From Anagrus nilaparvatae (taxonomy: Eukaryota; Arthropoda; Insecta; Hymenoptera; Mymaridae), in assembly GCA_022575985.1 (NCBI GenBank), contig JAKSXM010000137.1:22400001-22464000 (forward strand): a stretch of DNA of 64,000 nt, written 5' to 3'. Within the stretch, counting starts at the first letter, position 1; every line of letters begins with the position of its first letter. Under the pieces are notes generated by a model. It saw nothing but the letters and a program-made list of their open reading frames with translations. It was not told the DNA's origin and searched no databases. A program made the translations under genes and the position numbers. Shown one piece after another: positions 1-10,231 of this stretch.

Positions 1-3000
1 GTACATTTGTGATAAATTTGAAAGCGATTCTTCGTAACTATAATTTTCACTGTGTAAATTAGCATTATTTCCGTATCGAACCAGTATTTCATTTTTCAAC
101 CAATTTTCTTTATTTTCAGCGTAAATCTCCATTTCCTCGTTAAATTTTAATTCAAATTCTATTTGCTTTTGGGTAACTTTTTCTTTACGTTCTAATAATA
201 ATTTATCTAATAGCCGCTTTTCTGATTCTTTATAGTCACATTTTAATTCAATAATTATATCTGGAATAGCATACTTTTCAAGCATAATTTGTGAATCAGT
301 TAGGTAGTTCGGAAATGATTCAAATATTACACCAATTTCAGAAAATGGTGTTTTAAAAAAATCTAATAGACATTCTTTTGCAATCCTATTAGGCAGTGGA
401 GCTCCTGTTCTTATGTACTTTATATAAAAATTACTAATAGTTTCTGGGCTTATATTGTACTTAATATCATTTAAATCTTCAGGCAAATCATCAAAATCTT
501 CTAAAAAGTCACTTTCAAAATTTTCTTCCATGTCATTTTCATGTTCAAAAAGATATTTTATATTTTCAAGATTAACCGTTCGAGAAATCAAATACTTTTC
601 TAATTTTTCTATAAAATCAATTCTTGCGATTCCGTAAGTTCTTGATATTAGATTGGCTAAGACTGTTTTACCGCTTCCAGGAGGTCCTATTATAAATATT
701 CTTAATGGAGGAATATGGTCAGGTATTGATTTATAAGGTAAATTTAAATTAATATGATCTCTTTTAAATTCTTCCAATGCAGATTTACTTGAAAAAAGAT
801 ACAGTTTATCATGGAAAAGTAGACGAAAATATTCTTTACCTTTCCATAAAACATCATGCTTAATCAAAGCTATAGGACAATAAATTCCACAGTCTCCTAA
901 TTCAAGATTTTTTTCAACAATTTCAGTAACTTCAGAACCATTAAATTCACTTCCAGTAAACTCAGTCCCATTCGATGAAGTTTTTTCACTATCATCTTTA
1001 TCTAATTCAACAGGCTGAATCTGATATTCTTTCCAAATATGATTTAGAACATAATTAGAAACATCACTCACTTCTTGTAAATTACATGAAATTACGTCTA
1101 TTCCGTAATCTTCTAAAGATTGAGAAAATTGGGAGCATTGATTTTGAAAATTTTTAACTTCTAATAAATATTTACATAAATTATTAGAAATATTTTCATC
1201 AGTATTTGAAGAACTTTTACTATCATCAACATTTTCTTCTTCATAACATTCTGATAATGAATCATTCGTTCCTTTGTTCTTGTTCCAATTGTTTATAAAA
1301 TTAGTGTAAGGCTCATTTTCATAAATAACAATAGCTTTATCAATTACTACACTATTTTCATTTAACTTTTCCCAAACTTCTAAATCTAAACTCATACCAT
1401 CTAATATAAAAGGTCTTGTTCTATAATAATCACCACAATATTCTTCAGGTCTATTTTTTACAGTATTTATTATAAAATCAGTTATTTCGTTTAAGACATC
1501 TGAACTATCTAAATTAATATTTGTAAAGTTAGTGAAATTGGGATTCATTTTTTCTAAATAACTGTTAACATCAACAATAAATCCATTAATGCTATTTGCG
1601 ATTTCATTGCTTAATTTTGATTTCCCGGTAAATCTTGGTCCTACTATAGCAATATTGCAACATGGTCGTGGATTAGGAGGTAGTAAATATTGCCTTGGAT
1701 TTAGAATAAATAAATTCATTGATTCATTTGAAGACAAAAAATAAATAAAATTCATGAATCTAACAGTATATTTACGCGATCCTTGAACTTTATGACCCAT
1801 AGCAAGTTCGACGGGGCATAAAAATTTCCAACGTGAAATCCGCCATGGGTAATTTGGATAAAATAGCCCATTTTGCACAAGTGTATTAAATGTTCGCTGT
1901 AGCTGAATATCTTTCATATTTTCAAAAATATTTGAATATTCTTCGCTCTCGTCTAAATCATTGATATCCATATTGATTTGGATACCATCAATACTTAACG
2001 ACGAATCGAAAATTCTTTCTGGAATCAATGGTATTTGCAAAGGTAAGGTACTTAATTTTTCTTTAATTATTTCGAATAAATCTTCGATAGAATAACGGCC
2101 ATCAACGCAAACAACATTTTGAGGATTAGATTTAAGTATAGCATCATCTATAGATTTAATTGCATATTGTCTATAAACCCAATTTTGATATTGAATTATT
2201 CCTTTTAAAATTAATAATTCGTCTTCAGAATCGCCTTTGTCCAAGCAATCAACTGACTCATGATTTATTTTTAAAGATTGAATATCATCTTTTTCAAAAT
2301 GACTTTCTTCTAAACTATCTTCATCAAAATTTGATGCCTCTGGTGAATACTGATATTTCATATATCTGTAAAATACTTCATTATCTGGGCATGTTACACT
2401 TATAATAATATCTGGTTTTAATAGCCAGTTATTAAAAATTTCATTTATTTGTTTGAAAGCTTCACATCCAAAACATTTTTCTTCAACAGATGAATCGTCA
2501 GTTGTGGAACCTGTTGTTTTTTCAGAACCGCAATAATCACAACGACACCATTTACAACTATCAGTGCTAATAGTATCAGTTGATTGAATATATGTAAAAA
2601 GAGAAGAGTTGTTAGATTCAGATAATTGTTGGAAAAATGGTATACCTTCTAAAACATAACCTCGATGTAAAACATCTTTTTCATTAACACGCTTTGTTAT
2701 GATATCCCAAACATTTTCTTCCTCAATTTCACAATAACAATCAAAATCATCATCTTCAAATTTATTTAATTCTTGGCGTTTTTTTATATCACGTAATATT
2801 TCGCTACCGGATATGAAAATACAACCTAACGAATCAGCTAATAATCTTGCTAATCTTTCTGTTTCTAAGTAAGCTTTTCCAAAAATTATGTAACATACTG
2901 GTTTTTTCTGCAGATATTCAAGGCGAGTATCTTCTTCCGAATATGAATCAAATTTAGGAGGTTTAAAATGAGGTTCATAAGTTTGATTAAACCAACTTTT

Positions 3001-3258
3001 AGCAAATTCACTTTCCAAAAAACTATTAATTCTTTCAAATGGATCAACATCTTCATTATAAGCATAGTAAGATTTAGCAAAAGCATGATATTTTTCATGA
3101 GCGCTAAACCACGAAGGAGGACAATTATTTTTTGAAAAACCTTTTATAAATGGTAAAAAACTCTTTTTTGCAACAAATGATGTATCTAATTGAAATTCAT
3201 CAGAAAATTTTTTACTTTTTTTACACGAATTATTTGAAATTTTAATTATTTCTGACAT
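1..3258 (-). CDS. AK9: Adenylate kinase 9-like protein, N-terminal part (3' end beyond window)
   Basis: An open frame runs from the ATG at 3258-3256 to the window edge: 1086 codons with no stop and no intron. The family interconverts adenine nucleotides (NMP + ATP to NDP + ADP); vertebrate AK9 is a multi-unit enzyme linked to cilia. I see three kinase-like units. The first, near residue 127, has a degenerate P-loop (GKAYLETE). The second has GPRFTGKS at about 540-547, followed by R-P-x-I-L-D-G near 620. The third has GPPGSGKT at about 858-865. Before units two and three lie short CPV/CPI-containing segments (about residues 475-525 and 807-846) like those between kinase units in AK9. Acidic low-complexity linkers (about 640-690) separate the units. 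The lack of introns over 3.2 kb is odd, since every other gene here has one every 100-370 bases; a retrocopy origin is possible. It lies on the same strand as the OLA1 exon, 565 bases downstream of it. The family call is firm; the exact orthology is less so. Confidence 0.85.
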   Translation of the reverse strand, partial: MSEIIKISNNSCKKSKKFSDEFQLDTSFVAKKSFLPFIKGFSKNNCPPSWFSAHEKYHAFAKSYYAYNEDVDPFERINSFLESEFAKSWFNQTYEPHFKPPKFDSYSEEDTRLEYLQKKPVCYIIFGKAYLETERLARLLADSLGCIFISGSEILRDIKKRQELNKFEDDDFDCYCEIEEENVWDIITKRVNEKDVLHRGYVLEGIPFFQQLSESNNSSLFTYIQSTDTISTDSCKWCRCDYCGSEKTTGSTTDDSSVEEKCFGCEAFKQINEIFNNWLLKPDIIISVTCPDNEVFYRYMKYQYSPEASNFDEDSLEESHFEKDDIQSLKINHESVDCLDKGDSEDELLILKGIIQYQNWVYRQYAIKSIDDAILKSNPQNVVCVDGRYSIEDLFEIIKEKLSTLPLQIPLIPERIFDSSLSIDGIQINMDINDLDESEEYSNIFENMKDIQLQRTFNTLVQNGLFYPNYPWRISRWKFLCPVELAMGHKVQGSRKYTVRFMNFIYFLSSNESMNLFILNPRQYLLPPNPRPCCNIAIVGPRFTGKSKLSNEIANSINGFIVDVNSYLEKMNPNFTNFTNINLDSSDVLNEITDFIINTVKNRPEEYCGDYYRTRPFILDGMSLDLEVWEKLNENSVVIDKAIVIYENEPYTNFINNWNKNKGTNDSLSECYEEENVDDSKSSSNTDENISNNLCKYLLEVKNFQNQCSQFSQSLEDYGIDVISCNLQEVSDVSNYVLNHIWKEYQIQPVELDKDDSEKTSSNGTEFTGSEFNGSEVTEIVEKNLELGDCGIYCPIALIKHDVLWKGKEYFRLLFHDKLYLFSSKSALEEFKRDHINLNLPYKSIPDHIPPLRIFIIGPPGSGKTVLANLISRTYGIARIDFIEKLEKYLISRTVNLENIKYLFEHENDMEENFESDFLEDFDDLPEDLNDIKYNISPETISNFYIKYIRTGAPLPNRIAKECLLDFFKTPFSEIGVIFESFPNYLTDSQIMLEKYAIPDIIIELKCDYKESEKRLLDKLLLERKEKVTQKQIEFELKFNEEMEIYAENKENWLKNEILVRYGNNANLHSENYSYEESLSNLSQMY

Positions 3259-3823
3259 TTTTGTTAATTAATTACTTATTTTCACGCTATATTTTAGGTT
3301 ATTATTATTCAAAAAACACATGGGTTATAATAATAAAAGCCTAAGTTATGATTAATTAGGGTAGAGTTTGGTTATGTTCAAGTGCACAAAAATGCATATT
3401 ATAAATTTTAAAATGAAGGCTTTTAAAATTAAAATTAAAAATTAAAGGTTTAAACATTTTTTTGAAAATAATTGTTAAATATAATATCGATATAAACTTG
3501 ATGTAAATTTTTTAATTTTCAAACATAAAAATTTATCTTAAAAAAAATTTCAAGTAAAGCAGCCTAACAGTGTAAATTTAAATAAAAATTTAACAGTGAT
3601 TTTGATAATTAAGAATATTATACGAAATTTAATTTATTTACCAAAAAATTTATACTGAAAGTAAAAATTGCACTTATTCAAAAACTCACTTAAAATTAAT
3701 AGCACTATCAGATTGCTAAACTTCAATTTTGCTTGAAATTCTTGAAAATTCAAACAAATTTTTAGTGAAGTAATCTGATAGTAAAAAATTTAATTAATTC
3801 TATTTAATAAATAAATAAAATAC
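3259..3823. other. Spacer between AK9-like ATG and OLA1 exon
   Basis: AT-rich sequence without coding potential on either strand. It would be both part of the first coding-region intron of OLA1 and the promoter region of the AK9-like gene. I looked for a second OLA1 exon here and found none. Confidence 0.6.
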
Positions 3824-4008
3824 CTACTTTCATTAGGATCAATTGTACAAAATGGGAAATTTTCTGCAGCAGCTTGACTTTTGGTTAAAACATTAAAAAA
3901 AGTAGATTTTCCAACATTTGGTACACCAACAATCCCAATTTTAAGATTTGTTCCTACACGACCAATTAATGGCTTTTTTTCTGGTTCCTCTACCTTTTTT
4001 GGAGCCAT
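3824..4008 (-). CDS. OLA1: OLA1 (Obg-like ATPase 1), first coding exon
   Basis: The exon starts at ATG 4008-4006 (M-A-P-K-K), directly after an ACAG acceptor (intron ends at 4010). An upstream in-frame ATG at 4020 would lie inside that intron and is not the start. It encodes 61 residues plus two bases: a basic/acidic N-terminus, the P-loop G-V-P-N-V-G-K-S-T, and the conserved stretch ending F-C-T-I-D-P-N-E-S. It ends at an AG|GTATTT donor (3823-3822). OLA1 is a cytosolic YchF-family P-loop ATPase of about 400 residues that hydrolyses ATP in preference to GTP; the exon break falls just before the usual R-V-P. No further OLA1 exon is recognisable between 3823 and 1, where the AK9-like frame sits. 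So the rest lies outside the window, or this is an orphan exon. The exon's identity is very secure. Confidence 0.9.
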
Positions 4009-4010
4009 TC

Positions 4011-5216
4011 TGTAATGCATGCAATAATTTTTTTCTCTTTAATAGAAGTAAAAAGTTATAAATTCATAAATAAAATTGCGTGGATTATTTACTAAAATAT
4101 TAGGGCTTTTTATTATTTCAACGTAAATCTACAAGAAAATGCAAATATATACAGGCACGTATCCAGAAATTTTCGGAGGGGGCCAAATAATTTCGGGGGA
4201 GGCCGGAACCTAATAATACTAATAATTATGATTTAAATTTGTTTAGTAAGAATCAAAAGTTAATCGTTTCTTATTTTAAATTGTTTAAAAGTTATATTTG
4301 TTAATGAGCAATTAAACATTTTTGAAAATAGGGCCAAAAATATTACTATTTTTACTAAAAATTTTCATTTCGTAACCTATATTTTTTTTTGTTCTGTGGA
4401 TAAAAATAGGTGTAATATATGTTTTTTGACCTGCTAAAGCCAAATCCGGGGTCTATTTTGACCTAAAAGTGGCAGATTAATTGTTATTAACAAATTATTT
4501 CAAAATTAGCCCAAAATTTTTTTTTCTTTTATTATTGATAAAAATTAAGCAAAATCGAGTAGTAAATTCAAAACTTTCTGATGTACTTTAACTGACAGAA
4601 CATACTTTTTCTAATACCTAATAGGTAATTAACATGAATTTTTTAAGCAATAAGATATACAAATATTCGAAAATGATCTAAAAATGGGTCAAAATAAAAA
4701 TTATTTTTGAAATAAATTTATTTAATTTTAATTTTTGCTGCAAAAATTATTTTATTTTTTAATTAATAAATAATGAGTTTTATTTTCTTTTACTTTCTTC
4801 TATTACATCATGAATACGCGTGTAAACGCAAAAATCCATATTATTTTGAGCATGCTAAATATATGCGATTACATATATTTTCGATCAGACAATCATATTT
4901 CCCGCTATAGTATTTTACTAAGAAATCAGGAACTACCACACACATACAAAAAATTAATATATATATATATAAACTTTTAACATAACCTATACATTATATT
5001 TCATTTTAAAAAAATGCTAATTAAAAATATTAATATTTTTAAAATTATTATTAATTAAAAAAGTAACAAGTTTTATTTTTAAATAATTTAAATAATTAAG
5101 ATTTAAAAATAAATGTATCAAGTAATTTAAAATACAAAAAACATGGGACAATAACAAAGCAGAAGAACAGTAAAATAGTTATGAAACAAAAGGTTGCAAT
5201 TTTTTTAAAAACTTAC
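4011..5216 (-). other. Intron in the OLA1 leader, containing repeat debris
   Basis: A patch at about 4150-4215 with G-rich runs (ggaggggg, gggggagg) resembles the decayed end of a DNA transposon. 4400-4720 contains a Y/R-biased repeat fragment whose wording (a 'gtctattttgacct' type phrase) recurs in the palindrome at 53 kb. No coding exon was found. Confidence 0.35.
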
Positions 5217-5345
5217 CTTTTTTAGTCTTGTACTCAGAACTTTAAAATTCTTATCACTTTAATTTTTAATTTTGGACAAAAATAAATAAATAATAAAAAT
5301 ATTTGACGATGACAGCGTGTTCGGAGTCGGTTTCACCAACTGCAC
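5217..5345 (-). promoter_or_regulatory. Probable OLA1 5'UTR exon and promoter
   Basis: On the minus strand a strong donor (AAAG|GTAAGT, GT at 5216-5215) sits upstream of the OLA1 start-codon exon, whose acceptor is at 4011-4010. This implies a 1.2 kb intron within the 5' leader. Upstream of the donor is a less AT-rich patch (about 5310-5400) with Inr-like GTGCAGTTGG/ACTGAGTG sequence, a plausible transcription start area. The start of the exon is approximate. No TATA box is obvious. Confidence 0.45.
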
Positions 5346-7126
5346 ACTCAGTTCTACTGCTATAAAAAATATGCTTCTGTTTTACCGATCAAGTTAAACG
5401 CGCGGTTTTAATGTTCAAGTATTTAAATTTAAAAAAATTTTAACTCAGTAACTTTCTTTATTTTACTGAAGCACCAAAAAAAATTATGCGTAATGAAAAT
5501 GAAAATTGTAATTTATTCGGAAATTGCTTAAAAAATTGGATTTCCAAAAATTGTTTAAAACATCTTATAAAAAATTTCACATTTTCTTAGTTTAAAATTA
5601 ATTTTCCATAATTTAGAAAAAGCTTAGAAAATCACAATATGATTTTGTCCTAAAAATTCAAACTATGGACATTTAGATCTCCAGTTCATGCCTTGTTTTT
5701 TTTTTAATTTAAAAATTTTTTGCAGGAACCAGTTTTAACTGGATAGCAGATTTTTTTGATAGTTATTTTTAATTTTATGAAATTTAATTGTTTTTTAATT
5801 TCTTTTTTTTTTTATTCTAGCCAGAATCTGTTCAGAAAACGCCCAAATCTCAAAAATTTTGTTGATTATAAATTATATTTTTATACTTATAAAAAAAAAA
5901 ACCTTATTTGTATTTACAACGTAACAAACATTTATAACATTAAAACTTAGAAAAACATGAGAAATAAAATTTAATAGGTACTATTTTCAAAACTTTTTTA
6001 ATATTAGCATTTATAATTTCCCTGCTACTGGTATTAAGCAAAAATTTTTAATAACTAACTATAAATTTACACATTTTTTAAAACTTACTTTATAAGGAAA
6101 GAAAAAAAGGCCCGGCTGATGAAATAATAATTGCAAGGAGTATAAAACTGTATAAGTAAAAGGCGCCAGGATTCCATAAAAAACATTTATTTAATATTTT
6201 TTTGCCGTTAACCATCAATATACCTTACAGTTTTTACATTTTTTTACTTATAATAAACAAAAAAAAAAAAAAACAAGATAAAAAAAAAACTAATAAAATT
6301 AAGCTTCAAAAGTAATATTGTTAAAGCACCGCGTCACGCATATCGTGATCCTAATATGGACTTGTTATTTATACGTATGCATATTTCCTTTACAAACGCT
6401 CTTTTATTTACTACATATACTTGCATAAAAAATATCAAAAGAAAAAAAAAATTAAAATTAAGCTCTTTGAAAACAATTTTTTAACACGTGTATATGAGCA
6501 AACCTGCAAGTTTTGGTTCTTAGATATTTTACAGTTATTAGCCTTTAGATTCTAAATTCTATGCTATCTTTGAAAAATTATTACTTAAACAAAAAAAGTA
6601 GTTTTTAATTTTTTTGAAAAATGAAATAGTTTGATTAGATTTTTCATTAATTTTAGAGTCTAATTTATGAGTTAGCCCAATTGGAGCCCAATCTAAGCAG
6701 CCATAATTTTAACAGATTTATTCATGTAAAAATGGAAAATAAATATTTTTCTTTACATTTTAGAAATTTCTATTAATATTCATACTCACATTTACATTCA
6801 TAATAACACATGTAAATTTTTATGTATATAATGCAATAGCAGCATACTTAAATTTATTATTGCAAATTTTTTAATTTCTATTACAGCACTTATTATATAG
6901 AGCAGCTAGAATCGTTAGGATAAAGTGATACTTACTTTTAACGAGATTCTCGTTTGCAATCATTTTTTAAAGTTATTATTGGATTTTTAAGTGTTTTACC
7001 TATAAATCTCGCTATAAATTAAAGCTTATATGGAATCAAATATTTTTCTTCAGGATTTTTACTATCAGCCAAGTATATTCTGTATCTTACATTTTAATTT
7101 GCAGAAAAAATGTATAAAGGTACTTT
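5346..7126. other. Intergenic, AT-rich, no gene seen
   Basis: Between the OLA1 promoter and the 3' end of the first transporter gene. Homopolymer A/T runs dominate. The short open frames here (for example 5756-5950) are low-complexity and not believable. The hexamer AATAAA on the minus strand overlaps the stop codon of the neighbouring transporter gene. Confidence 0.5.
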
Positions 7127-9050
7127 TTATTTAAAAGATTTTTTATTTTTTGACAATTTATCATGAATTATTAATATGATAATAAACACAATAAAACAAA
7201 TAAATGCTGATATAAACCAAACAGGGCATGGATAAATTGGTGGTAAAAAGTTCATATATACAAATACGTACAATGGGGTGAATACAAAAGAAATTATTGT
7301 TTCTGCTGATGTTATCATTGAAAATATTTTTCCTGCAAAAATTCATTTGATGAATTAATTTTATAAAAATATTAGTTAAATAATTACACAAGTACCAATT
7401 TCATTTTGTGGTACAAGTTTTGACGTTATTGTACGAAATATGGGAAATGCTGTGTCACTAAAGACACTAACACCAGAACTTAAATACAAATGTAATGGAT
7501 CTGTTGAAAATGCTATAATAATTGAACTGCTAAAAATTGATACACTTGATAACAATGCAATTAAACTATCTGGTAAACCTTTATAAAAAATTAAAATAAT
7601 TTTAAAAAAATTTATACACAATATTAATTTTAAAACGACAAATTACCAAAAAATCTTATGGTACAAAGAGAACCAAAAATTGAAATTACAAGTGTCGTTG
7701 CTTGATATATTGAAAAATCTGTAATATTCCAACCAAATCTTGTATTTGTATACATATAAATTATTGATGATGAACCTTCAGATATTACAACTAATAATGC
7801 AAGGGAAATAATGCAACACCAAATTAAACATCTGTCGTATCCATCGCGTTTTTTTAGTATTGTGTCAAATAGTTCTTTTGACAAGGAATTGTCAAATAAA
7901 GAATTGATTTGCTGAAATTGCTTTTTTTTAAATAATTTTTAATATTTGTAAAGATAAGATGTATAAAATTAGATTATTTTTGCATTATTTTAGAGCTAAA
8001 TTGATTTCTACAAAAAATTAGGTACTCAAGATAGCAGCTTAAGAAGTCACTAATACCATAACTACTAGTATAGTATCAAGTAGTATTCATAAGCTACTAT
8101 TTTAAAAGTCATATTTTTTGACATGTCAAAAGTAAGCTAATTTCTAGAATATCAATTATAAATTTTATTTACATAAAAATAACTTACTGTACTATCTTTT
8201 GGTTTAACAGTTTCAGGTATAAAAAATGTATTATAAAACCATGAAATCAACGAGCCAATAGCAGCAACATCAAATACAATAGAATATCCATAATTTAAAA
8301 ACAATATGGGACCAATAATTAAACCAATTAAATTTCCTGCATTATAAAACGTACTCAACCAAGCTAAATGCCATGCTCTATTACTGTTATTTGTTATATC
8401 ACTGACATAACACATGCACGTCATTATTATTGCTGATAAACCACCAAATAACGACGATGGTACTGATGCTATCAAAAACCAGTATGGATTTATATTATAT
8501 TTTGATAATATCGAAAGTAACGTAAAACGAATAAAAAAACCTAAAATTACAAAAAATTTTTAAAGTTATCAAAAATTTAGAATTTTTGATTTATGAAACT
8601 AAATTTTCAATACCTAATTTATGTACCTATAAGTGCATAATGTAAAATTGGTTTTCTACCAAATTTATCACTCCATGGGCCAATATAGAATGATAATATC
8701 GTTGGATAAATTGTTTCGATACATGATTGTAGTATTAAAATAACACCAGAGTATGGTTGTATTATTTCTTGTAAATTCATTGTTTCAAAATTATTATCAC
8801 CGACCTCATCGTGTAAAATATCACAATTTAATGATTTTTTATGTAACAGTTTCTTACATGTCTGGTATTCTATCATATCGAGCATTACAGTATCTAATCA
8901 AGAAATAAAAATTGTTTTTAAAAATTGCAAATTGTTATTTTAAATTTTTAAATTACTTGAAACTGATACAGAAAATATTATGCAAAATAACACTGGTTCG
9001 ATCAAGATGTACCTTTTCCAACCTTGTATACTAATTAATGAATATTCCAT
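7127..9050 (-). CDS. SLC46-like major facilitator transporter, paralog A
   Basis: Six exons: 9050-8957, 8893-8627, 8540-8188, 7911-7647, 7578-7396, 7332-7127. All boundaries are GT/AG and the joined frame closes at 455 residues. It resembles proton-coupled folate transporter/SLC46 proteins, 12-helix membrane carriers whose relatives move folates, cyclic dinucleotides or muropeptides; the substrate here cannot be inferred. Exon 1 carries helix 1 (E-P-V-L-F). Exon 2 has the M-I-E-Y-Q-T-C motif, an external loop, and the cytoplasmic G-P-W-S-D-K-F-G-R-K-P motif. Exon 3 has helices 3-6 (R-A-W-H-L-A-W). Exon 6 has L-P-P-I-Y-P-C-P-V-W-F and a Lys-rich tail. Oddities: the N-S-S sequon present in the paralogs' loop is absent, and exon 4 is 12-15 bases shorter, losing the G-G-S-I/L-type residues before the donor. 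It is closest to paralog B. Confidence 0.9.
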
Positions 9051-9094
9051 TTTTTCTATTATGTCCAAAAAATACTTTCAGCAAAGCTTGTATT

Positions 9095-9429
9095 TATTAA
9101 AGGCCAGGTCTATTTGTCCAGAAAATTTTCAACTGTTTCTGGTTAAATAGATTTTCTGGTCAAATAACCAAAAAATTATCAAAAATTTATTCAAAGGTTT
9201 TTATTGAATAAAAATAAAATTTAATTTAGAATTTAATAAATTAACAATTATTAAAGATTAGAAACTTTAAGAATTGATTATTCTTTTAAAAAATAGTGCA
9301 GAGTGCAGAAATGCAAGCATAACTTTACTCCTCGAAAATATTGAGGTTAAAAATATTTTTCAGTTTTGTTTATGTGTGTGTAAATTTTACACAAAAATTT
9401 TCTGGACAAAAAGCTCTGGCGTTTATTAA
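9095..9429. repeat. MITE-like element with ~35-bp inverted ends
   Basis: The left end (ttattaaaggccaggtc, followed by a gtccagaaaatttt stretch) and the right end (aaaattttctggac, then ctctggcgtttattaa) are imperfect reverse complements. The interior is AT-rich and noncoding. It lies 45 bases upstream of paralog A's start codon, so it may overlap its promoter. Confidence 0.55.
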
Positions 9430-10231
9430 AACATATTTTTAGTATAAAATTCATAATACCTTAAAAATTAGAATCATGTTCCTTTACAGTTCTTTTGGGT
9501 TAAATTGACACAAGAAATACAAGACTTAATTTTTACCATAAAATAACAAATATTTATTTTCTTAAAATATTAAAGGTTAAGTATAATTTTTTTTTAATTA
9601 CTTAACCTGTTATACATAGAATTACATATTTAAATTATTATAAATGAATTCTAAATAATCATCTTTATTCATTTTTTTTTGTCTTAATTTTTACGTCAAA
9701 TTTTTTTATATAAAATTACTAAAAATAAATAAATATTGAATTAAAAATAATAAATGCAAGTAATTATTTAAAAAATAGATCGTGAAATTGAGTCTATTTT
9801 TGTTAAAAAAGCACATTCTTAAAACAAAATGCGTCTCTTTTTTATTCAAACTGTTAAATATTTATTTATACCTATTATTCGGGTTTGATTAAAATTAAAT
9901 TTAAATTAAAAAAAATATTAATTAGGTAGTTTGTTAATTAAAATTTGACATAAGTTATAAATATTTAGGTAATTATAAATCTAAAAATTTATTAAAATTC
10001 TTCTGAAACGAAAAATTTACTCAAGTAATATTATTGAACTTGATGGTGAATCTATTGAATTTCAGCCTCTTGTTGGACCTGCTGCTAAATATTTAATAAT
10101 TTCTTGCAACTTTTGCAGTTTGAGACTTAAAAGGATATAAAATCCCAAAAAAAATAAATAGTACGTGCCTTGAAATTTCGGGAAAAACCTTGAATTTTTT
10201 TTCTTGTTTTCAATCCTTAAATGCTTGTATT
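9430..10231. other. Intergenic between transporters A and B, with one short open fragment
   Basis: Mostly AT-rich filler. On the plus strand, 9985-10140 is open for 51 codons with reasonable codon variety (it includes I-I-E-L-D-G-E-S-I-E-F and P-L-V-G-P-A-A-K-Y-L). It has no start codon and no recognised family. It may be a pseudogene or transposon scrap. Confidence 0.35.

Noticed and set aside
2160..3098. Short open frames on either strand within the AK9-like region
   Set aside because: They are out-of-frame shadows of the 1086-codon frame.
4018..4020. Upstream in-frame ATG as the OLA1 start
   Set aside because: It lies on the intron side of the ACAG acceptor, and family proteins begin M-P/A-P-K-K as the downstream ATG does.
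10020..10140. Part of a seventh transporter copy
   Set aside because: The fragment shares no motif with the SLC46-like exons and is on the opposite strand.
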